A stretch of DNA of 64,000 nucleotides from Bacillota bacterium (GTDB taxonomy: Bacteria; Bacillota; Limnochordia; Limnochordales; ZCTH02-B6). Both the position numbers and the translations under genes were made by a program. The stretch lies in NCBI GenBank assembly GCA_017577945.1, contig PKQS01000007.1, positions 186,001 through 250,000 of the forward strand, in the 5' to 3' direction. Positions 47,060 to 57,183 of the stretch are shown here, in pieces; within the stretch, counting starts at the first letter, position 1, and each line of letters begins with the position of its first letter. The notes under the pieces were generated by a model. The model saw only the letters and a list, made by a program, of their open reading frames with translations, was not told where the DNA came from and did no database searches.

Positions 47060-47569
47060 GTGGCGGAACAGCGTTCCAAGCGGGACGCCCAAGTGGAACT
47101 GGAAGAGCGAGTCGTCTGGATCAATCCCGTTTCGAAAACCGTTAAAGGCGGCCGGATTCGCCGCTTTTCCGCGCTGGTGGTAGTCGGCGACCGTGCGGGC
47201 CGGGTGGGCGCGGGCCTGGGCAAGTCGCGTGAGGTGTCGGCCGCCATCCGGAAAGCCATTGAAAAGGCCCGCAAAAACATGATTACGGTACCGATCGTCG
47301 GCACGACGGTCCCCCACGAAATGACCGCCAAGTTCAGCGGCGCCAAGGTGTTCATCAAGCCTGCTTCGCCTGGTACCGGCGTCATCGCCGGCGGTCCCGT
47401 CCGGGCCGTGATGGAGTGCGCGGGCGTGCGCGACGTGCTCACCAAGTCGCTGGGGCGCAACAACCCCATCAACGTGGTGTGGGCCACGTTGACCGCGCTG
47501 AAGCAGATGCGCACGACGGAACAGGTGGCGGCGCTGCGCGGCAAGTCCGTGGAGGAGATCGTCGGTTAG
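47060..47569 (+). CDS. rpsE: 30S ribosomal protein S5
   Basis: 169 residues from GTG 47060, with GAGAGGGGG upstream. [20 protein letters not shown] is the dsRNA-binding-like domain and [18 protein letters not shown] the second. Confidence 0.98.
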   Translation: MAEQRSKRDAQVELEERVVWINPVSKTVKGGRIRRFSALVVVGDRAGRVGAGLGKSREVSAAIRKAIEKARKNMITVPIVGTTVPHEMTAKFSGAKVFIKPASPGTGVIAGGPVRAVMECAGVRDVLTKSLGRNNPINVVWATLTALKQMRTTEQVAALRGKSVEEIVG

Positions 47570-47580
47570 GGGGACTCGTG

Positions 47581-47763
47581 ATGGCCGGGCAGTTGAAGAT
47601 TACGTGGAAGAAGAGCGCGATCGGTCACCCGGAGGACCAGCGGGAGACGATCCGCGCGCTGGGACTGCGTCGTCTCAACCAGACGGTGGTGCACGAGGAC
47701 ACGCCGACCATCCGCGGCATGATTTTCAAGGTGCGCCACCTGGTCGAAGTGGAGGAGGCGTAA
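47581..47763 (+). CDS. rpmD: 50S ribosomal protein L30
   Basis: 60 residues from ATG 47581 (GTG 47578 is possible). [29 protein letters not shown] and [16 protein letters not shown] match L30. The SD GGGGGA overlaps the rpsE stop region. Confidence 0.95.
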   Translation: MAGQLKITWKKSAIGHPEDQRETIRALGLRRLNQTVVHEDTPTIRGMIFKVRHLVEVEEA

Positions 47764-47764
47764 C

Positions 47765-48208
47765 ATGAAGCTGCACGAATTGCGGCCGCCGGCCGGCGCT
47801 CGGAAGCACGCCAAGCGGGTCGGGCGCGGCATCGGTTCGGGCCGGGGCAAGACGTCCGGCCGCGGGCACAAGGGGCAGGGCGCCCGTTCCGGCGGCTTGA
47901 AAGGCCCGGGGTTTGAAGGCGGCCAGACGCCGCTGCAGCGTCAGCTGCCGAAGCGCGGCTTCAAGAACACGAAGTTTGCGCGGCGCTATGCCGTGATCAA
48001 CGTAGAGCAGCTGAACCGGTTTGAGCCGAACACGGTGGTGACTCCGGAGCTGCTGGTCCAGTCGCGTCTTGTGCGCGACATCAAAGACGGCATCAAGCTG
48101 TTGGGGGATGGCGAGATTACGCGGCCGCTGACGGTGCGTGTTCACGCTTTCAGCCAGACCGCGGCAGAGAAGATTCGGGCCGCCGGCGGCAGCATCGAGG
48201 TGATCTAA
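47765..48208 (+). CDS. rplO: 50S ribosomal protein L15
   Basis: 147 residues. [20 protein letters not shown] and the Gly-rich [19 protein letters not shown] are typical. Starts one base after rpmD and abuts secY. Confidence 0.98.
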   Translation: MKLHELRPPAGARKHAKRVGRGIGSGRGKTSGRGHKGQGARSGGLKGPGFEGGQTPLQRQLPKRGFKNTKFARRYAVINVEQLNRFEPNTVVTPELLVQSRLVRDIKDGIKLLGDGEITRPLTVRVHAFSQTAAEKIRAAGGSIEVI

Positions 48209-49480
48209 GTGCTCGACGCGCTGAGAAACGCGCTGCGCATCCAGGACTTGCGCCGGAAGCTCCTGTACACGATGGCCCTGCTGGTTGTCTTCCGCATCGG
48301 CTCGTTCGTGCCGGTGCCGGGGGTCGACGCCGCGGCGCTGGCGGCCGCGCTGGGCGTGGCAGGCGGCAACATCTTCGGGTTTCTCAACCTGTTCTCGGGC
48401 GGCGCCCTGGGGCGCTTCACGATTTTCGCGCTAGGCGTCCAGCCGTACATTACGTCATCCATTATTATTCAGCTGCTGACCATCGTCATTCCTCGGCTTG
48501 AAGAACTGGCCAAGGAAGGCCCCGAGGGGCGCAAGAAGCTCCAGGATTACACCCGTTGGGGCACGGTGGTCCTCGCCGTCATCCAGGGCATCGGCGTGAC
48601 GACCCTGGCCAACAGCTGGGGCGTGCTGACCAACCCCAACCTGTTCACGTATCTCAGCATCATCGTGTCGCTGACGGCCGGTTCCACGTTCCTGATGTGG
48701 CTCGGCGAGAAGATCAGCGAGAAGGGCATCGGCAACGGCATTTCGCTGATCATTTTCGCCGGTATCGTTGCCGGCGTGCCGGTCGGCACGTACAACATCT
48801 TCCAGGCGCTGGGCGCGGGCGGCATCAATCCGTTCAGCCTGCTCTTCTTCCTGGTGGCGGGCTTGCTGGTCATCATGGCCGTCATCATGGTGCAGCAGGG
48901 CGAGCGCCGCATCCCCGTCCAGTACGCCAAGCGGGTCGTCGGCCGGCGGATGTACGGCGGCCAGTCCACCCATATTCCGATGAAGGTGAACCAGGCCGGC
49001 GTCATCCCCGTCATCTTCGCGTCGTCGGTGTTGGTGTTTCCGCTGACGCTCGCGCAGTTCGTGCCGAGCATCGCGCAAGCCGTCGACCGCGTGATTGGAT
49101 ATGGTACCTTTGGGTACAATTTACTGTACTTCGTGCTCGTCATCTTCTTCACGTACTTCTACACCGCGGTCACGTGGAATCCCAACGACGTGGCCGACAA
49201 CATGCGCAAGTACGGCGGCTTCATTCCCGGCCTGCGCCCGGGCAAGCCGACGGCGCAGTATCTGGATCGGGTCCTGAGCCGCCTGACGATGGCGGGCGCG
49301 CTGTTCCTCGGGTTCATCGCGGTGCTGCCGTACCTGATGGCTACCATCACCAAGCTGCCGACGACGTTCTTGTACTTCGGCGGTACCGGCTTGTTGATTG
49401 TGGTGGGCGTCGCGCTGGACACGATGAAGCAAATCGAGGCGCAGCTGCTGATGCGCCATTACGAAGGATTCCTGAAGTAG
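48209..49480 (+). CDS. secY: preprotein translocase subunit SecY
   Basis: 423 residues from GTG 48209, directly after the rplO stop. Ten membrane segments are apparent. GEKISEKGIGNGISLIIFAGI and GERRIPVQYAKRVVGR (the cytosolic loop that contacts ribosome and SecA) are conserved. Central channel of the Sec translocon, partner of SecE. Confidence 0.97.
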   Translation: MLDALRNALRIQDLRRKLLYTMALLVVFRIGSFVPVPGVDAAALAAALGVAGGNIFGFLNLFSGGALGRFTIFALGVQPYITSSIIIQLLTIVIPRLEELAKEGPEGRKKLQDYTRWGTVVLAVIQGIGVTTLANSWGVLTNPNLFTYLSIIVSLTAGSTFLMWLGEKISEKGIGNGISLIIFAGIVAGVPVGTYNIFQALGAGGINPFSLLFFLVAGLLVIMAVIMVQQGERRIPVQYAKRVVGRRMYGGQSTHIPMKVNQAGVIPVIFASSVLVFPLTLAQFVPSIAQAVDRVIGYGTFGYNLLYFVLVIFFTYFYTAVTWNPNDVADNMRKYGGFIPGLRPGKPTAQYLDRVLSRLTMAGALFLGFIAVLPYLMATITKLPTTFLYFGGTGLLIVVGVALDTMKQIEAQLLMRHYEGFLK

Positions 49481-49505
49481 GCCCAAACGGGATGGGGGCA
49501 CTGTT

Positions 49506-50180
49506 GTGCGGCTAGTAATGCTGGGTTTGCCCGGCGCCGGCAAGGGCACCCAGGCCGACTTGTTGGCGAAAAAACTGAACATCCCCCGCATTTCGACGGG
49601 CGACATGTTCCGCGAGGCGCTGCAGTCCGAATCGGAACTGGGCCGGCAGGTGAAGCGCTACGTGGAACGCGGGGAGCTCGTGCCTGACGACTTGACCGTG
49701 GCGCTGGTGGAAGAGCGGATCAAGCAGCCGGACGCCGCGGCGGGCTTCATCCTGGACGGCTTCCCGCGGACGGTTCCACAGGCGCAGGCGCTGAAGGCCA
49801 AGCTCGCAGAGATGGGCAAGCAGCTGGACGCGGCGGTATTTATCGACGTGCCGCAGGAGGAAGCCGTTCGGCGCATCTCCCAGCGGCGGGTTTGCGCCCA
49901 GTGCGGCGCGACGTTCCGGGCCGACGCGGCCGAGGTAGCGACAGGCAAGTGCTCGAGCTGCGGCGGTCCATTGGTGCAGCGGAGCGACGACAACGAGGAA
50001 ACGGCCCGGCGTCGCCTGCAGGTATATGTGGACCAGACGCTGCCTGTGGTAGACTTTTATCGGGCCGAGGAGCGCCTCGTGCACGTCGACGGGTGCCGGG
50101 AGGTTTCCGACGTGCTGGCGGACATTCTGGCCGGCCTCGAGCGCTTCGGACTCCAGTGGCGGGAGGGCGGCGATTCTTGA
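49506..50180 (+). CDS. adk: adenylate kinase
   Basis: 224 residues from GTG 49506. P-loop GLPGAGKGTQ (8-17), ISTGDMFREA, DGFPRT. The lid has four cysteines (CAQCG and CSSCGG), the zinc-binding form of Gram-positives. Interconverts ATP+AMP and 2 ADP. Its stop overlaps the map start (TTGA). Confidence 0.97.
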   Translation: MRLVMLGLPGAGKGTQADLLAKKLNIPRISTGDMFREALQSESELGRQVKRYVERGELVPDDLTVALVEERIKQPDAAAGFILDGFPRTVPQAQALKAKLAEMGKQLDAAVFIDVPQEEAVRRISQRRVCAQCGATFRADAAEVATGKCSSCGGPLVQRSDDNEETARRRLQVYVDQTLPVVDFYRAEERLVHVDGCREVSDVLADILAGLERFGLQWREGGDS

Positions 50181-50923
50181 TCATTCTCAAGTCGGAATCC
50201 GAAATCGCCGCCATGCGCAAGGCCGGCCGCGTCGTTGCCCAAGCCCACGCCCTGGTGCGGGAGCGCCTGCGGCCGGGTGTTACGACCGCCGACATCGACA
50301 GCTGGGTGGAGGAGTTCCTCCGGCGGCAGGGCGCCGTTTCCGCGTTCAAGGGCTACCAGGGCTACCCGGCGTGCACGTGCACCAGCGTCAACGACGAAGT
50401 GGTGCACGGCATCCCGGGGCCAAGGGTGCTGGAGGAGGGCGACATCGTCTCGGTCGATATCGGCGCCTTCGTCGACGGGTTTTGCGGGGACATGGCCTGG
50501 ACGTACCCGGTCGGGCAAGTGTCCGAGCTGGCGCAAAAGCTCCTGCGGGTTACCGAGGAAGCGCTGATGAAGGGCATCGCGCAGGCGGTGGCGGGCAACA
50601 GGCTGTCGGATATCGGCCACGCCGTGCAGACGCACGTCGAGGCCGCGGGCTTTTCGGTCGTGAAGAGTTTCGTCGGCCACGGCATCGGCCGGAGCATGCA
50701 CGAAGCGCCGCAGGTCCCGAACTTCGGGCGACCGGGGCGGGGACCGCGCCTTAAGGTCGGGATGACGCTGGCCATCGAACCGATGGTCAACGTCGGCACC
50801 GACGAGGTGCGCATCCTGGACGACAACTGGACGGCGGTTACGGCCGACGGCAGCTTGTCGGCCCACTTCGAGCACACGGTTGCGGTTCGGGAAGGCTACG
50901 CCGAGATCTTGACGGCACTTTGA
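50177..50923 (+). CDS. map: methionine aminopeptidase, type I
   Basis: 248 residues from TTG 50177, overlapping adk by 4 bases with GGGAGGG upstream; a longer frame over adk is an artefact. Metal ligands are in SVDIGAFVDGFCGDMAW (two Asp), VGHGIGRSMHEAP (His), TLAIEPM (Glu) and HFEHTVAV (Glu). Removes the initiator Met. Confidence 0.97.
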   Translation: MIILKSESEIAAMRKAGRVVAQAHALVRERLRPGVTTADIDSWVEEFLRRQGAVSAFKGYQGYPACTCTSVNDEVVHGIPGPRVLEEGDIVSVDIGAFVDGFCGDMAWTYPVGQVSELAQKLLRVTEEALMKGIAQAVAGNRLSDIGHAVQTHVEAAGFSVVKSFVGHGIGRSMHEAPQVPNFGRPGRGPRLKVGMTLAIEPMVNVGTDEVRILDDNWTAVTADGSLSAHFEHTVAVREGYAEILTAL

Positions 50924-50943
50924 CACCGCGGGCGGGAGACGGC

Positions 50944-51225
50944 ATGCGACTGGAACCGGGAAGGCTGGTTATATCCAAGGCCGGACGGGATCGGGGCAAG
51001 CCGATGCTGGTTTATAAAGTGTTGGACGACGGCTTCGTGCTCGTCGTCGACGGGCAGAGTCGCTCCGTGGCGAGGCCGAAACGGAAGAACCCGCGGCATC
51101 TGGAGCCCCAGCCTTTGGTGGCTCACGAACTGGGCGCCAAATTACAGAAAGGCGAGCCGGTGGACGATGCTGAGGTGCGGGCTGCGCTTTCGGCCCTTGC
51201 AGCCAAGCTGAAGGAGGCGGGCTGA
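50944..51225 (+). CDS. KOW-domain RNA-binding protein (L14e-like)
   Basis: 93 residues from ATG 50944, with GGGAG upstream; TTG 50920 would overlap map. [21 protein letters not shown] is a KOW motif as in archaeal/eukaryal L14e, and Firmicutes carry a gene of this type between map and infA. The role is unproven; an accessory ribosome or RNA-binding protein is likely. Confidence 0.88.
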   Translation: MRLEPGRLVISKAGRDRGKPMLVYKVLDDGFVLVVDGQSRSVARPKRKNPRHLEPQPLVAHELGAKLQKGEPVDDAEVRAALSALAAKLKEAG

Positions 51226-51229
51226 CCCG

Positions 51230-51448
51230 ATGGCTAAGGACGATGTAATTGAAATGGAAGGCACAGTGATCGAGCCGCTGCCAAACGCGATGTTCCGCGT
51301 CGAGCTGGACAACGGCCACAAGGTGCTCTGCCACATCTCGGGCAAGATGCGGATGAATTTCATCCGGATTTTGCCCGGCGACCGGGTGACCGTCGAGCTG
51401 TCACCGTACGATTTGTCGAGAGGCCGCATCACGTACCGGAAGCGGTAG
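51230..51448 (+). CDS. infA: translation initiation factor IF-1
   Basis: 72 residues, the standard size. [39 protein letters not shown] and [21 protein letters not shown] are essentially consensus. Four bases after the KOW gene. Confidence 0.98.
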   Translation: MAKDDVIEMEGTVIEPLPNAMFRVELDNGHKVLCHISGKMRMNFIRILPGDRVTVELSPYDLSRGRITYRKR

Positions 51449-51476
51449 ACGAGAGGGCCTGGAGAGGAGCACGGCG

Positions 51477-51590
51477 ATGAAAGTACGTCCTTCGGTCAAG
51501 CGTATGTGCGAGAAGTGCAAGATCATCCGCCGCCACGGCCGGGTGATGGTTATTTGCGAAAACCCGAAGCACAAGCAGAAGCAAGGGTAG
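51477..51590 (+). CDS. rpmJ: 50S ribosomal protein L36
   Basis: 37 residues: [19 protein letters not shown] followed by [16 protein letters not shown]11, C14, C27 and H32 form the zinc site. GGAGAGGAG precedes the ATG. Confidence 0.97.
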   Translation: MKVRPSVKRMCEKCKIIRRHGRVMVICENPKHKQKQG

Positions 51591-51603
51591 GGGGTGACGG
51601 GCG

Positions 51604-51984
51604 ATGGCGAGAATTGCCGGCGTCGACTTGCCCCGCGACAAGCGGGTCGTGGTGGCGCTCACGTACATTTACGGGATCGGCCGCTCTCGCGCCGAACAGA
51701 TCGTGAAAGCGACGGGCGTGAATCCCGACACGCGCGTGCGGGATTTGCTCGAGGATGAGGTGAACCGCCTGCGCGAGTACATCGCGCAGAACTTCGTGGT
51801 GGAAGGCGACCTGCGCCGCCAGGTGCAGAGCGACATCAAGCGCCTCATCGACATCGGCTGCTATCGTGGCCTGCGCCACCGCCGCGGCCTGCCCGTGCGC
51901 GGCCAAAGGACGCGCACCAATGCGCGCACGCGGAAAGGGCCGCGCCGCACGGTAGCCGGGAAGAAGAAGAAGACGAAGGCGTAA
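51604..51984 (+). CDS. rpsM: 30S ribosomal protein S13
   Basis: 126 residues. [25 protein letters not shown] and [20 protein letters not shown] are diagnostic. Lysine-rich C-terminal tail. Confidence 0.98.
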   Translation: MARIAGVDLPRDKRVVVALTYIYGIGRSRAEQIVKATGVNPDTRVRDLLEDEVNRLREYIAQNFVVEGDLRRQVQSDIKRLIDIGCYRGLRHRRGLPVRGQRTRTNARTRKGPRRTVAGKKKKTKA

Positions 51985-52000
51985 CAGGGGGGCGATTTGT

Positions 52001-52396
52001 TTGGCGAAAGCCAAGACTAGCGCCAGGCCGCGGCGCCGAGAGCGCAAGAATGTGCTGAGCGGCATTGCGCATATCAAGTCGACGTTCAACAACACGATTG
52101 TGACCATTACCGACAAGCAGGGCAACGTCATCTCCTGGGCGTCGGCCGGGACCGTCGGTTTCAAGGGTTCTCGCAAGGGTACTCCCTTCGCGGCCAGCCA
52201 GGCGGCGGAAGCTGCGGCTCGCGCCGCACAGGACCACGGCATGCGCGAGGTCGAGGTGTGGGTCAAGGGGCCGGGCGCCGGGCGCGAGGCGGCCATCCGT
52301 TCGCTGCAGGCCGCGGGCCTCGAGATCACGTTGATTAAAGACGTCACGCCCATTCCGCACAACGGCTGCCGGCCGCCGAAGCGCCGGCGGGTGTGA
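52001..52396 (+). CDS. rpsK: 30S ribosomal protein S11
   Basis: 131 residues from TTG 52001. [20 protein letters not shown] and [20 protein letters not shown] identify S11. rpsD, which follows here in many clostridia, is absent, as in Bacillus. Confidence 0.98.
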   Translation: MAKAKTSARPRRRERKNVLSGIAHIKSTFNNTIVTITDKQGNVISWASAGTVGFKGSRKGTPFAASQAAEAAARAAQDHGMREVEVWVKGPGAGREAAIRSLQAAGLEITLIKDVTPIPHNGCRPPKRRRV

Positions 52397-52450
52397 GCAC
52401 GGACGTCCCACCCGGTTGCGGGCAAGGCGCCTGCCAGGAGGAGGGTACCT

Positions 52451-53401
52451 ATGAAAATGCTCGACATTCAAAAGCCGCGCATCGAGGTGGAAGAGACCGG
52501 CGACGAAAACTACGGCCGGTTCGTCATTGAGCCCCTCGAGCGCGGGTACGGTATTACCCTGGGCAATTCGCTGCGGCGCATTTTGCTGTCCTCCTTGCCG
52601 GGAGCGGCCGTGACGTCCATTCGTATCGACGGCGTGTTGCACGAGTTCTCCACGGTGCCCGGCGTCGTCGAGGACGTGACCGACATCGTCCTCAACATCA
52701 AGGAGCTGGTGTTGAAGCTGCACGGGGACGGCCCGGCCACGCTGCGGCTGGAGGCCGAAGGCGAAGGGCCCGTGACCGCGGCCGACATTGAGCACGGTCC
52801 GGACGTGGAGATTCTGAACCCGGACTTGCACATCGCCACCCTGGACAAGGGCGGCCGCCTGTCGATGGAGATGACGGTCGAGAAGGGCCGCGGCTGGGTG
52901 CCGGCGGAGCGCAACAAGAAAGATAATCAGCCCATCGGCGTCATCGCGGTCGACTCCATCTTCTCGCCGGTGCGGAAGGTCAACTACGAGGTGCACAACA
53001 CGCGGGTCGGCCAGGTGACCGACTACGACCAGCTCATTCTCGAGGTTTGGACCAACGGCAGCATTCGGCCCGACGAAGCCGTCAGCGTGGCGGCGAAAAT
53101 TTTGATCGAGCATTTGCAGCTGTTCGTCAACCTGACCGAAGCCGCGGACAATCTGGAAGTGCTGGTGAAGAAGGACGAGACGCCGAAAGACCGCATTTTG
53201 AGCATGACCATCGAAGAGCTGGATCTTTCGGTGCGCTCGTACAACTGCCTGAAGCGTGCCGGCATCAACACGGTCGAAGAGCTGATCAAGAAGACCGAGG
53301 CCGACATGCTCAAAGTGCGCAATCTGGGCAAGAAGTCGCTGCAGGAAGTCAAGGAGAAACTGGCGCAGTACGGCTTGAGCTTGCGCCAGCCTGACGAGTA
53401 A
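52451..53401 (+). CDS. rpoA: RNA polymerase alpha subunit
   Basis: 316 residues. N-terminal dimerisation domain (1-230, [36 protein letters not shown] near 18-53) and C-terminal domain (about 245-312, [22 protein letters not shown]) which contacts UP elements and activators. GGAGGAGGG precedes the ATG. Confidence 0.98.
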   Translation: MKMLDIQKPRIEVEETGDENYGRFVIEPLERGYGITLGNSLRRILLSSLPGAAVTSIRIDGVLHEFSTVPGVVEDVTDIVLNIKELVLKLHGDGPATLRLEAEGEGPVTAADIEHGPDVEILNPDLHIATLDKGGRLSMEMTVEKGRGWVPAERNKKDNQPIGVIAVDSIFSPVRKVNYEVHNTRVGQVTDYDQLILEVWTNGSIRPDEAVSVAAKILIEHLQLFVNLTEAADNLEVLVKKDETPKDRILSMTIEELDLSVRSYNCLKRAGINTVEELIKKTEADMLKVRNLGKKSLQEVKEKLAQYGLSLRQPDE

Positions 53402-53416
53402 GGGAGGGACTACGAG

Positions 53417-53755
53417 ATGCGCCAAGCGAAGCTGGGCCGGACGAGCAGCCACCGTCGCGCCCTCCTGCGCCATCTGGCGACGCAGGTCATCGCCCATGGC
53501 CAGGTCACGACCACCGAGGCCAAGGCGAAAGCCGTGCAGCCGCTGGTCGACAAGATGATTTCGCTGGGCAAGCGCGGCGATTTGCACGCCCGCCGTCAGG
53601 CGGCCGCGTTTTTGACCAAGAAGGAAGTCGTCAAGAAGCTGTTTGACGAGGTGGCGCCCAAGTACGCGACGCGGAACGGCGGGTACACCCGGGTCGTGAA
53701 GATCGGGACCCGCCGCGGCGACGGCGCGCCCATGGCCGTCATCGCGCTGGTGTAG
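53417..53755 (+). CDS. rplQ: 50S ribosomal protein L17
   Basis: 112 residues. [20 protein letters not shown] and the C-terminal [19 protein letters not shown] match L17. Confidence 0.98.
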   Translation: MRQAKLGRTSSHRRALLRHLATQVIAHGQVTTTEAKAKAVQPLVDKMISLGKRGDLHARRQAAAFLTKKEVVKKLFDEVAPKYATRNGGYTRVVKIGTRRGDGAPMAVIALV

Positions 53756-53783
53756 TGGGCGGCGTGCACGCGCAAGGTCAGCG

Positions 53784-54524
53784 ATGCGGAACATTCGCTG
53801 CCTCGTGGAGTACGACGGCACCGACTTTTACGGCTTCCAGCGGCAGAAGGGCCGCGAGACCATTCAGGGCTGCCTGGAGCGGGCCGTCGCCACGTTGACC
53901 GGCGAGCGGGTCACGGTCCACGGAGCGGGACGGACCGACGCCGGCGTGCATGCGGAAGGACAAGTGATCAACTTCTTCACCACGAGCCGCATCCCGACGG
54001 AGCGATGGCCGTACGCGCTGAACAGCCGCCTGCCGGCGGCCATCGTCGTCAAGGCGGCGGAGGAGGCGCCCGCCGACTTTCACGCCCGCAAGTCGGCGGT
54101 GGCCAAGACGTACCGGTATACCATCTGGAACGCTCCGTTCCCGTCGGCTTTCTGGCGCCGGTTCGCCTACCACGTACCGACGCCGCTGGACGTGGACGCC
54201 ATGCGGCAGGCGGCGAGCCTGCTGGTGGGGCGCCACGATTTCGCCGCCTTCCAGGCGGCGGGCAGCACGCCGGTCCGCTCGACGGTGCGCCACCTGCAGC
54301 GCCTGGACATCGTCCAAGACGGGCCGCGCATCGATATCTACGGGAAAGCCGACGGCTTTCTTTACCACATGATGCGCAACATCGTCGGCACGCTGCTCCT
54401 GGTGGGGGACGGGCGCCGGCCGCCGGCCTGGGTGGGCGAGGTGCTGGCGTCGCGCCGCCGGGAGCTGGCGGGGCCGACGGCGCCGGCGCACGGGCTTTGC
54501 CTGGTCCGGGTGGAATACGGTTGA
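53784..54524 (+). CDS. truA: tRNA pseudouridine synthase A
   Basis: 246 residues. Catalytic Asp in GAGRTDAGVHAEGQV; MRNIVGTLLLVGDGRR near the end. Modifies positions 38-40 of tRNA anticodon arms. In Bacillus the ECF transporter genes ecfA1-ecfA2-ecfT lie between rplQ and truA; here the gap is only 28 bp and they are missing. Confidence 0.97.
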   Translation: MRNIRCLVEYDGTDFYGFQRQKGRETIQGCLERAVATLTGERVTVHGAGRTDAGVHAEGQVINFFTTSRIPTERWPYALNSRLPAAIVVKAAEEAPADFHARKSAVAKTYRYTIWNAPFPSAFWRRFAYHVPTPLDVDAMRQAASLLVGRHDFAAFQAAGSTPVRSTVRHLQRLDIVQDGPRIDIYGKADGFLYHMMRNIVGTLLLVGDGRRPPAWVGEVLASRRRELAGPTAPAHGLCLVRVEYG

Positions 54525-54549
54525 CACGGGAAAAGCCCTGTAATAACAT
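54521..54549 (+). promoter_or_regulatory. promoter of rplM-rpsI
   Basis: TTGACA (54521-54526, overlapping the truA stop), 17-bp spacer, TAACAT (54544-54549). The leader of about 70 nt has GC-rich repeats (GGCCC, GGGCC) and may be an L13-type leader, but I could not draw a definite structure. Confidence 0.65.
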
Positions 54550-54626
54550 TTACTTTGGCCCTTCGGGCGCCGCCGGGCGCGCGGGCCAGCGGAGGGCCTC
54601 CTTGTCGGAAGGAGCTCGAACGCGCG

Positions 54627-55067
54627 ATGAACACGTACATGGCGAAACCGGGCGAAGTCGAGCGCAAATGGTACGTCATCGACGCTACCGGCAAGACGCT
54701 GGGGCGTTTGGCGTCTCAGATCGCGACCGTGCTGCGCGGCAAGCACAAGCCCGAGTATACGCCGCACGTTGACACCGGCGACTTCGTCATCGTCGTCAAC
54801 GCGGAGAAGGTGCGGCTGTCCGGCACCAAGTGGGACGACAAGATGTACTACTTCCAGCGCTCGACCAAACCGGGTGGCCTGAAGCGGATGACCGCGCGCC
54901 AGCTGCGGGAGACCCATCCGGAACGGCTCATCTGGCTGGCCGTGCGCGGCATGTTGCCTCGCACGCGCCTGGGCCGGCGGCAGCTGATGAAGCTGAAGGT
55001 GTACGCCGGGCCGGATCATCCGCATGCGGCCCAGAAGCCGGAAGAGTTTCCCCTGCCCGTCCGGTGA
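54627..55067 (+). CDS. rplM: 50S ribosomal protein L13
   Basis: 146 residues from ATG 54627 ([19 protein letters not shown]); a longer frame from 54555 has no conserved sequence. [24 protein letters not shown] is the conserved C-terminal block, about 114-137. Confidence 0.97.
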   Translation: MNTYMAKPGEVERKWYVIDATGKTLGRLASQIATVLRGKHKPEYTPHVDTGDFVIVVNAEKVRLSGTKWDDKMYYFQRSTKPGGLKRMTARQLRETHPERLIWLAVRGMLPRTRLGRRQLMKLKVYAGPDHPHAAQKPEEFPLPVR

Positions 55068-55131
55068 GCGGCGGGAACGGTAGAAGAACGACGGGCGTCG
55101 GTTTGGCGGCGCAGAAAGGAGGTGTCCCGGG

Positions 55132-55536
<405 letters not shown>

Positions 55537-55556
55537 CGACCATTGGAGAGCGCCGC

Positions 55557-55586
55557 TGGCGGTGTGGTGTGCACCGCCATTTTTTT
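55557..55586 (+). terminator. terminator of the ribosomal super-cluster
   Basis: 8-bp stem TGGCGGTG / CACCGCCA (7-nt loop) followed by seven T. Confidence 0.92.
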
Positions 55587-55649
55587 ATGTCTCCGGTCCG
55601 GCGGCGGTCGAAATCAGGGTGCGTGCACAATAAGGGTGGCTGGACACCG

Positions 55650-55673
55650 AAAAAGCGCTCCGCCCGGAGCGCT
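55650..55673 (-). terminator. terminator of the opine-dehydrogenase-like gene
   Basis: On the minus strand an 8-bp stem AGCGCTCC / GGAGCGCT with a 4-nt loop is followed by TTTTT. A second small hairpin (GCGAAAA / TTTTCGC, 55736-55752) lies nearer the gene. Confidence 0.88.
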
Positions 55674-55767
55674 GGCTGCGGGCGGAGGCTTTTGTTGCTT
55701 GATGCTTCAGCGGCGAGGGCCTTTCTTGTGCCCCGGCGAAAATGGTTTTCGCTGGAGACGGCTTTGC

Positions 55768-56913
55768 TTACACCTCGGCAGGGACGAACACCGGCAGCGG
55801 CTCGGCATAGGCGCCGCGCACCGGGCGCAGGCCCGTTTCCACGTACTCCCGGATTTCCGCCGGGCTCATGCCCGCCAAGCCCAGCGACTCCACGGTGCGG
55901 CCCTGGCGCCAGAAGTCGATGCCCGTCACGCCGCACGCCATCTGGATGAGCGACTCCGTGAACGGCGTCGGCACACCCGCCAGCCGGCCAAAGGAAGCGA
56001 TGGGGATCAAGCCCGTGGGCACGTCCTCGAGAATGTACCGGTGCATCAGCGTGCGCGGCGCCTTGATGCCGCCGTAGCTCGCGTTGCGCTGAATCGCTTC
56101 GTAGAGCGTCTCGCCGCGCACACCGTACGCTATGGCCAACCAGTCCTTCGCCGAAACCGCCGAGACGCCCAGCGCGCGAGCGACGGCCAGCCGTTCCGCG
56201 TCGACCCGCTCCATCAGCGCCGCAACGCTGGGCGTGATGCCTTCGTGGTAGTAGTCGAACGGTTCGCCTTGGTCCACCTTGGATGCGTTGAGGATCAGCG
56301 GGGCCGGATGGAAGACGGCGCCGATGTTGGCGAAGCTGGTGTCCAGCACGCTGCCGGCGGCGACGAATTCGGGGTACAACCGCCGCAGCGTCCGCAGCGC
56401 CGCGTGCGTGTGCCGAGCCGGCAGCGCCGCCGCGGGCACGACGCGCTTGATGTCGTAGATGCGGGCCCGGCCCGGGGCTTCGACTCGGCTCGCGTAGATG
56501 AACGTCTGGGCTTCCACCACCGTGTTGCGGCGGCCAAAGGCGCGCAGGATGTTGGTCACCTCCAGCGCCCCGCCGGTGCGGCCCGGGTTGAGCACGATCA
56601 GCTGCCGGTGCAGGTGGGGCGCCAGCGCCTGAGCCGTCGCCGCGTGCGCCGACGCCGGCGTCGTCACCATGATGACGTCGACGCCGTCTACCGCCTCGGC
56701 CAGCTCAGTGGTCGCGCATTCCACGGGCCCGAAGCCCTCCACAGCTCCGGTCAAAAAGATTCCGCCAGCCCGGCGCACCGCCGCGATTTTCTCTTCGCTG
56801 CGGCTGTACAGGCGGACGCGGTGGCCTTTCAGGCCGAGATGGCCCGCCATGGCGACGCCGCCGTTGCCCGCGCCGACGACGCACACGGACAACCTGGAGC
56901 GCAAAACGGACAC
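55768..56913 (-). CDS. NAD/NADP-dependent octopine/nopaline (opine) dehydrogenase family protein
   Basis: 381 residues from GTG 56913, with GGGAGG upstream. An N-terminal Rossmann fold (VVGAGNGGVAMAGHLG, dinucleotide motif at 14-19; then VIMVTTPASAH) is followed by the opine dehydrogenase C-terminal domain with TSFANIGAVFHPAPLILN, whose histidine is the likely catalytic residue. Family members reduce the imine between an amino acid and a 2-oxo acid; others act on glycerol phosphates or pantoate-like substrates, so the substrate is open. It is a single-gene transcript with its own promoter and lies behind a c-di-AMP riboswitch, suggesting a product that matters for osmotic or cell-wall balance (inference). 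Confidence 0.85.
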   Translation of the reverse strand: MSVLRSRLSVCVVGAGNGGVAMAGHLGLKGHRVRLYSRSEEKIAAVRRAGGIFLTGAVEGFGPVECATTELAEAVDGVDVIMVTTPASAHAATAQALAPHLHRQLIVLNPGRTGGALEVTNILRAFGRRNTVVEAQTFIYASRVEAPGRARIYDIKRVVPAAALPARHTHAALRTLRRLYPEFVAAGSVLDTSFANIGAVFHPAPLILNASKVDQGEPFDYYHEGITPSVAALMERVDAERLAVARALGVSAVSAKDWLAIAYGVRGETLYEAIQRNASYGGIKAPRTLMHRYILEDVPTGLIPIASFGRLAGVPTPFTESLIQMACGVTGIDFWRQGRTVESLGLAGMSPAEIREYVETGLRPVRGAYAEPLPVFVPAEV

Positions 56914-56951
56914 AAGACCGCCTCCCTCTTCGACACCTCCCGGGTGGCACG

Positions 56952-56977
56952 AAAAAAGCCACAGGGGAAGCTGTGGC
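56952..56977 (-). terminator. expression-platform terminator of the c-di-AMP riboswitch
   Basis: On the minus strand GCCACAG / CTGTGGC (7 bp, 6-nt loop) is followed by TTTTTT, 39 bases before the dehydrogenase start. Its position is that of an off-switch. Confidence 0.88.
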
Positions 56978-57004
56978 GGTGTCCGGCGCTCGACGGAACG
57001 ACCA

Positions 57005-57148
57005 TCACGCTTCCCGACGACGCTTGCGAGGTTAGCTGACGGGTTCGGGCCGCCAGGATGGCCCTACCCGGCAACGCCTGCCGGGATTCACCCCAAGAAG
57101 TTGGGTCCCCCGCTCCGGACGTTGATCCGGATTCAGCGATCCAGCATG
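57005..57148 (-). promoter_or_regulatory. c-di-AMP riboswitch (ydaO/yuaA class)
   Basis: Read on the minus strand, the conserved ydaO blocks occur in order: TCGCTGAATCC (near 57140-57128), GGAGCGGGGGACCCAA (57117-57100), TTGGGGTGAATCC (57096-57084), GGTAGGGC (57068-57061), CCGAACCCGTCAGCTAACC (57049-57029) and CTCGCAAGCG (57030-57021), then GGAAGCG. This class binds c-di-AMP and usually turns off downstream genes by favouring a terminator, which is present at 56952-56977. Recognised by eye from the consensus; no covariance search was run. Confidence 0.9.
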
Positions 57149-57183
57149 CCGGTCAAGGTGTCTGAAGTTGTTATTGCTCCCTT

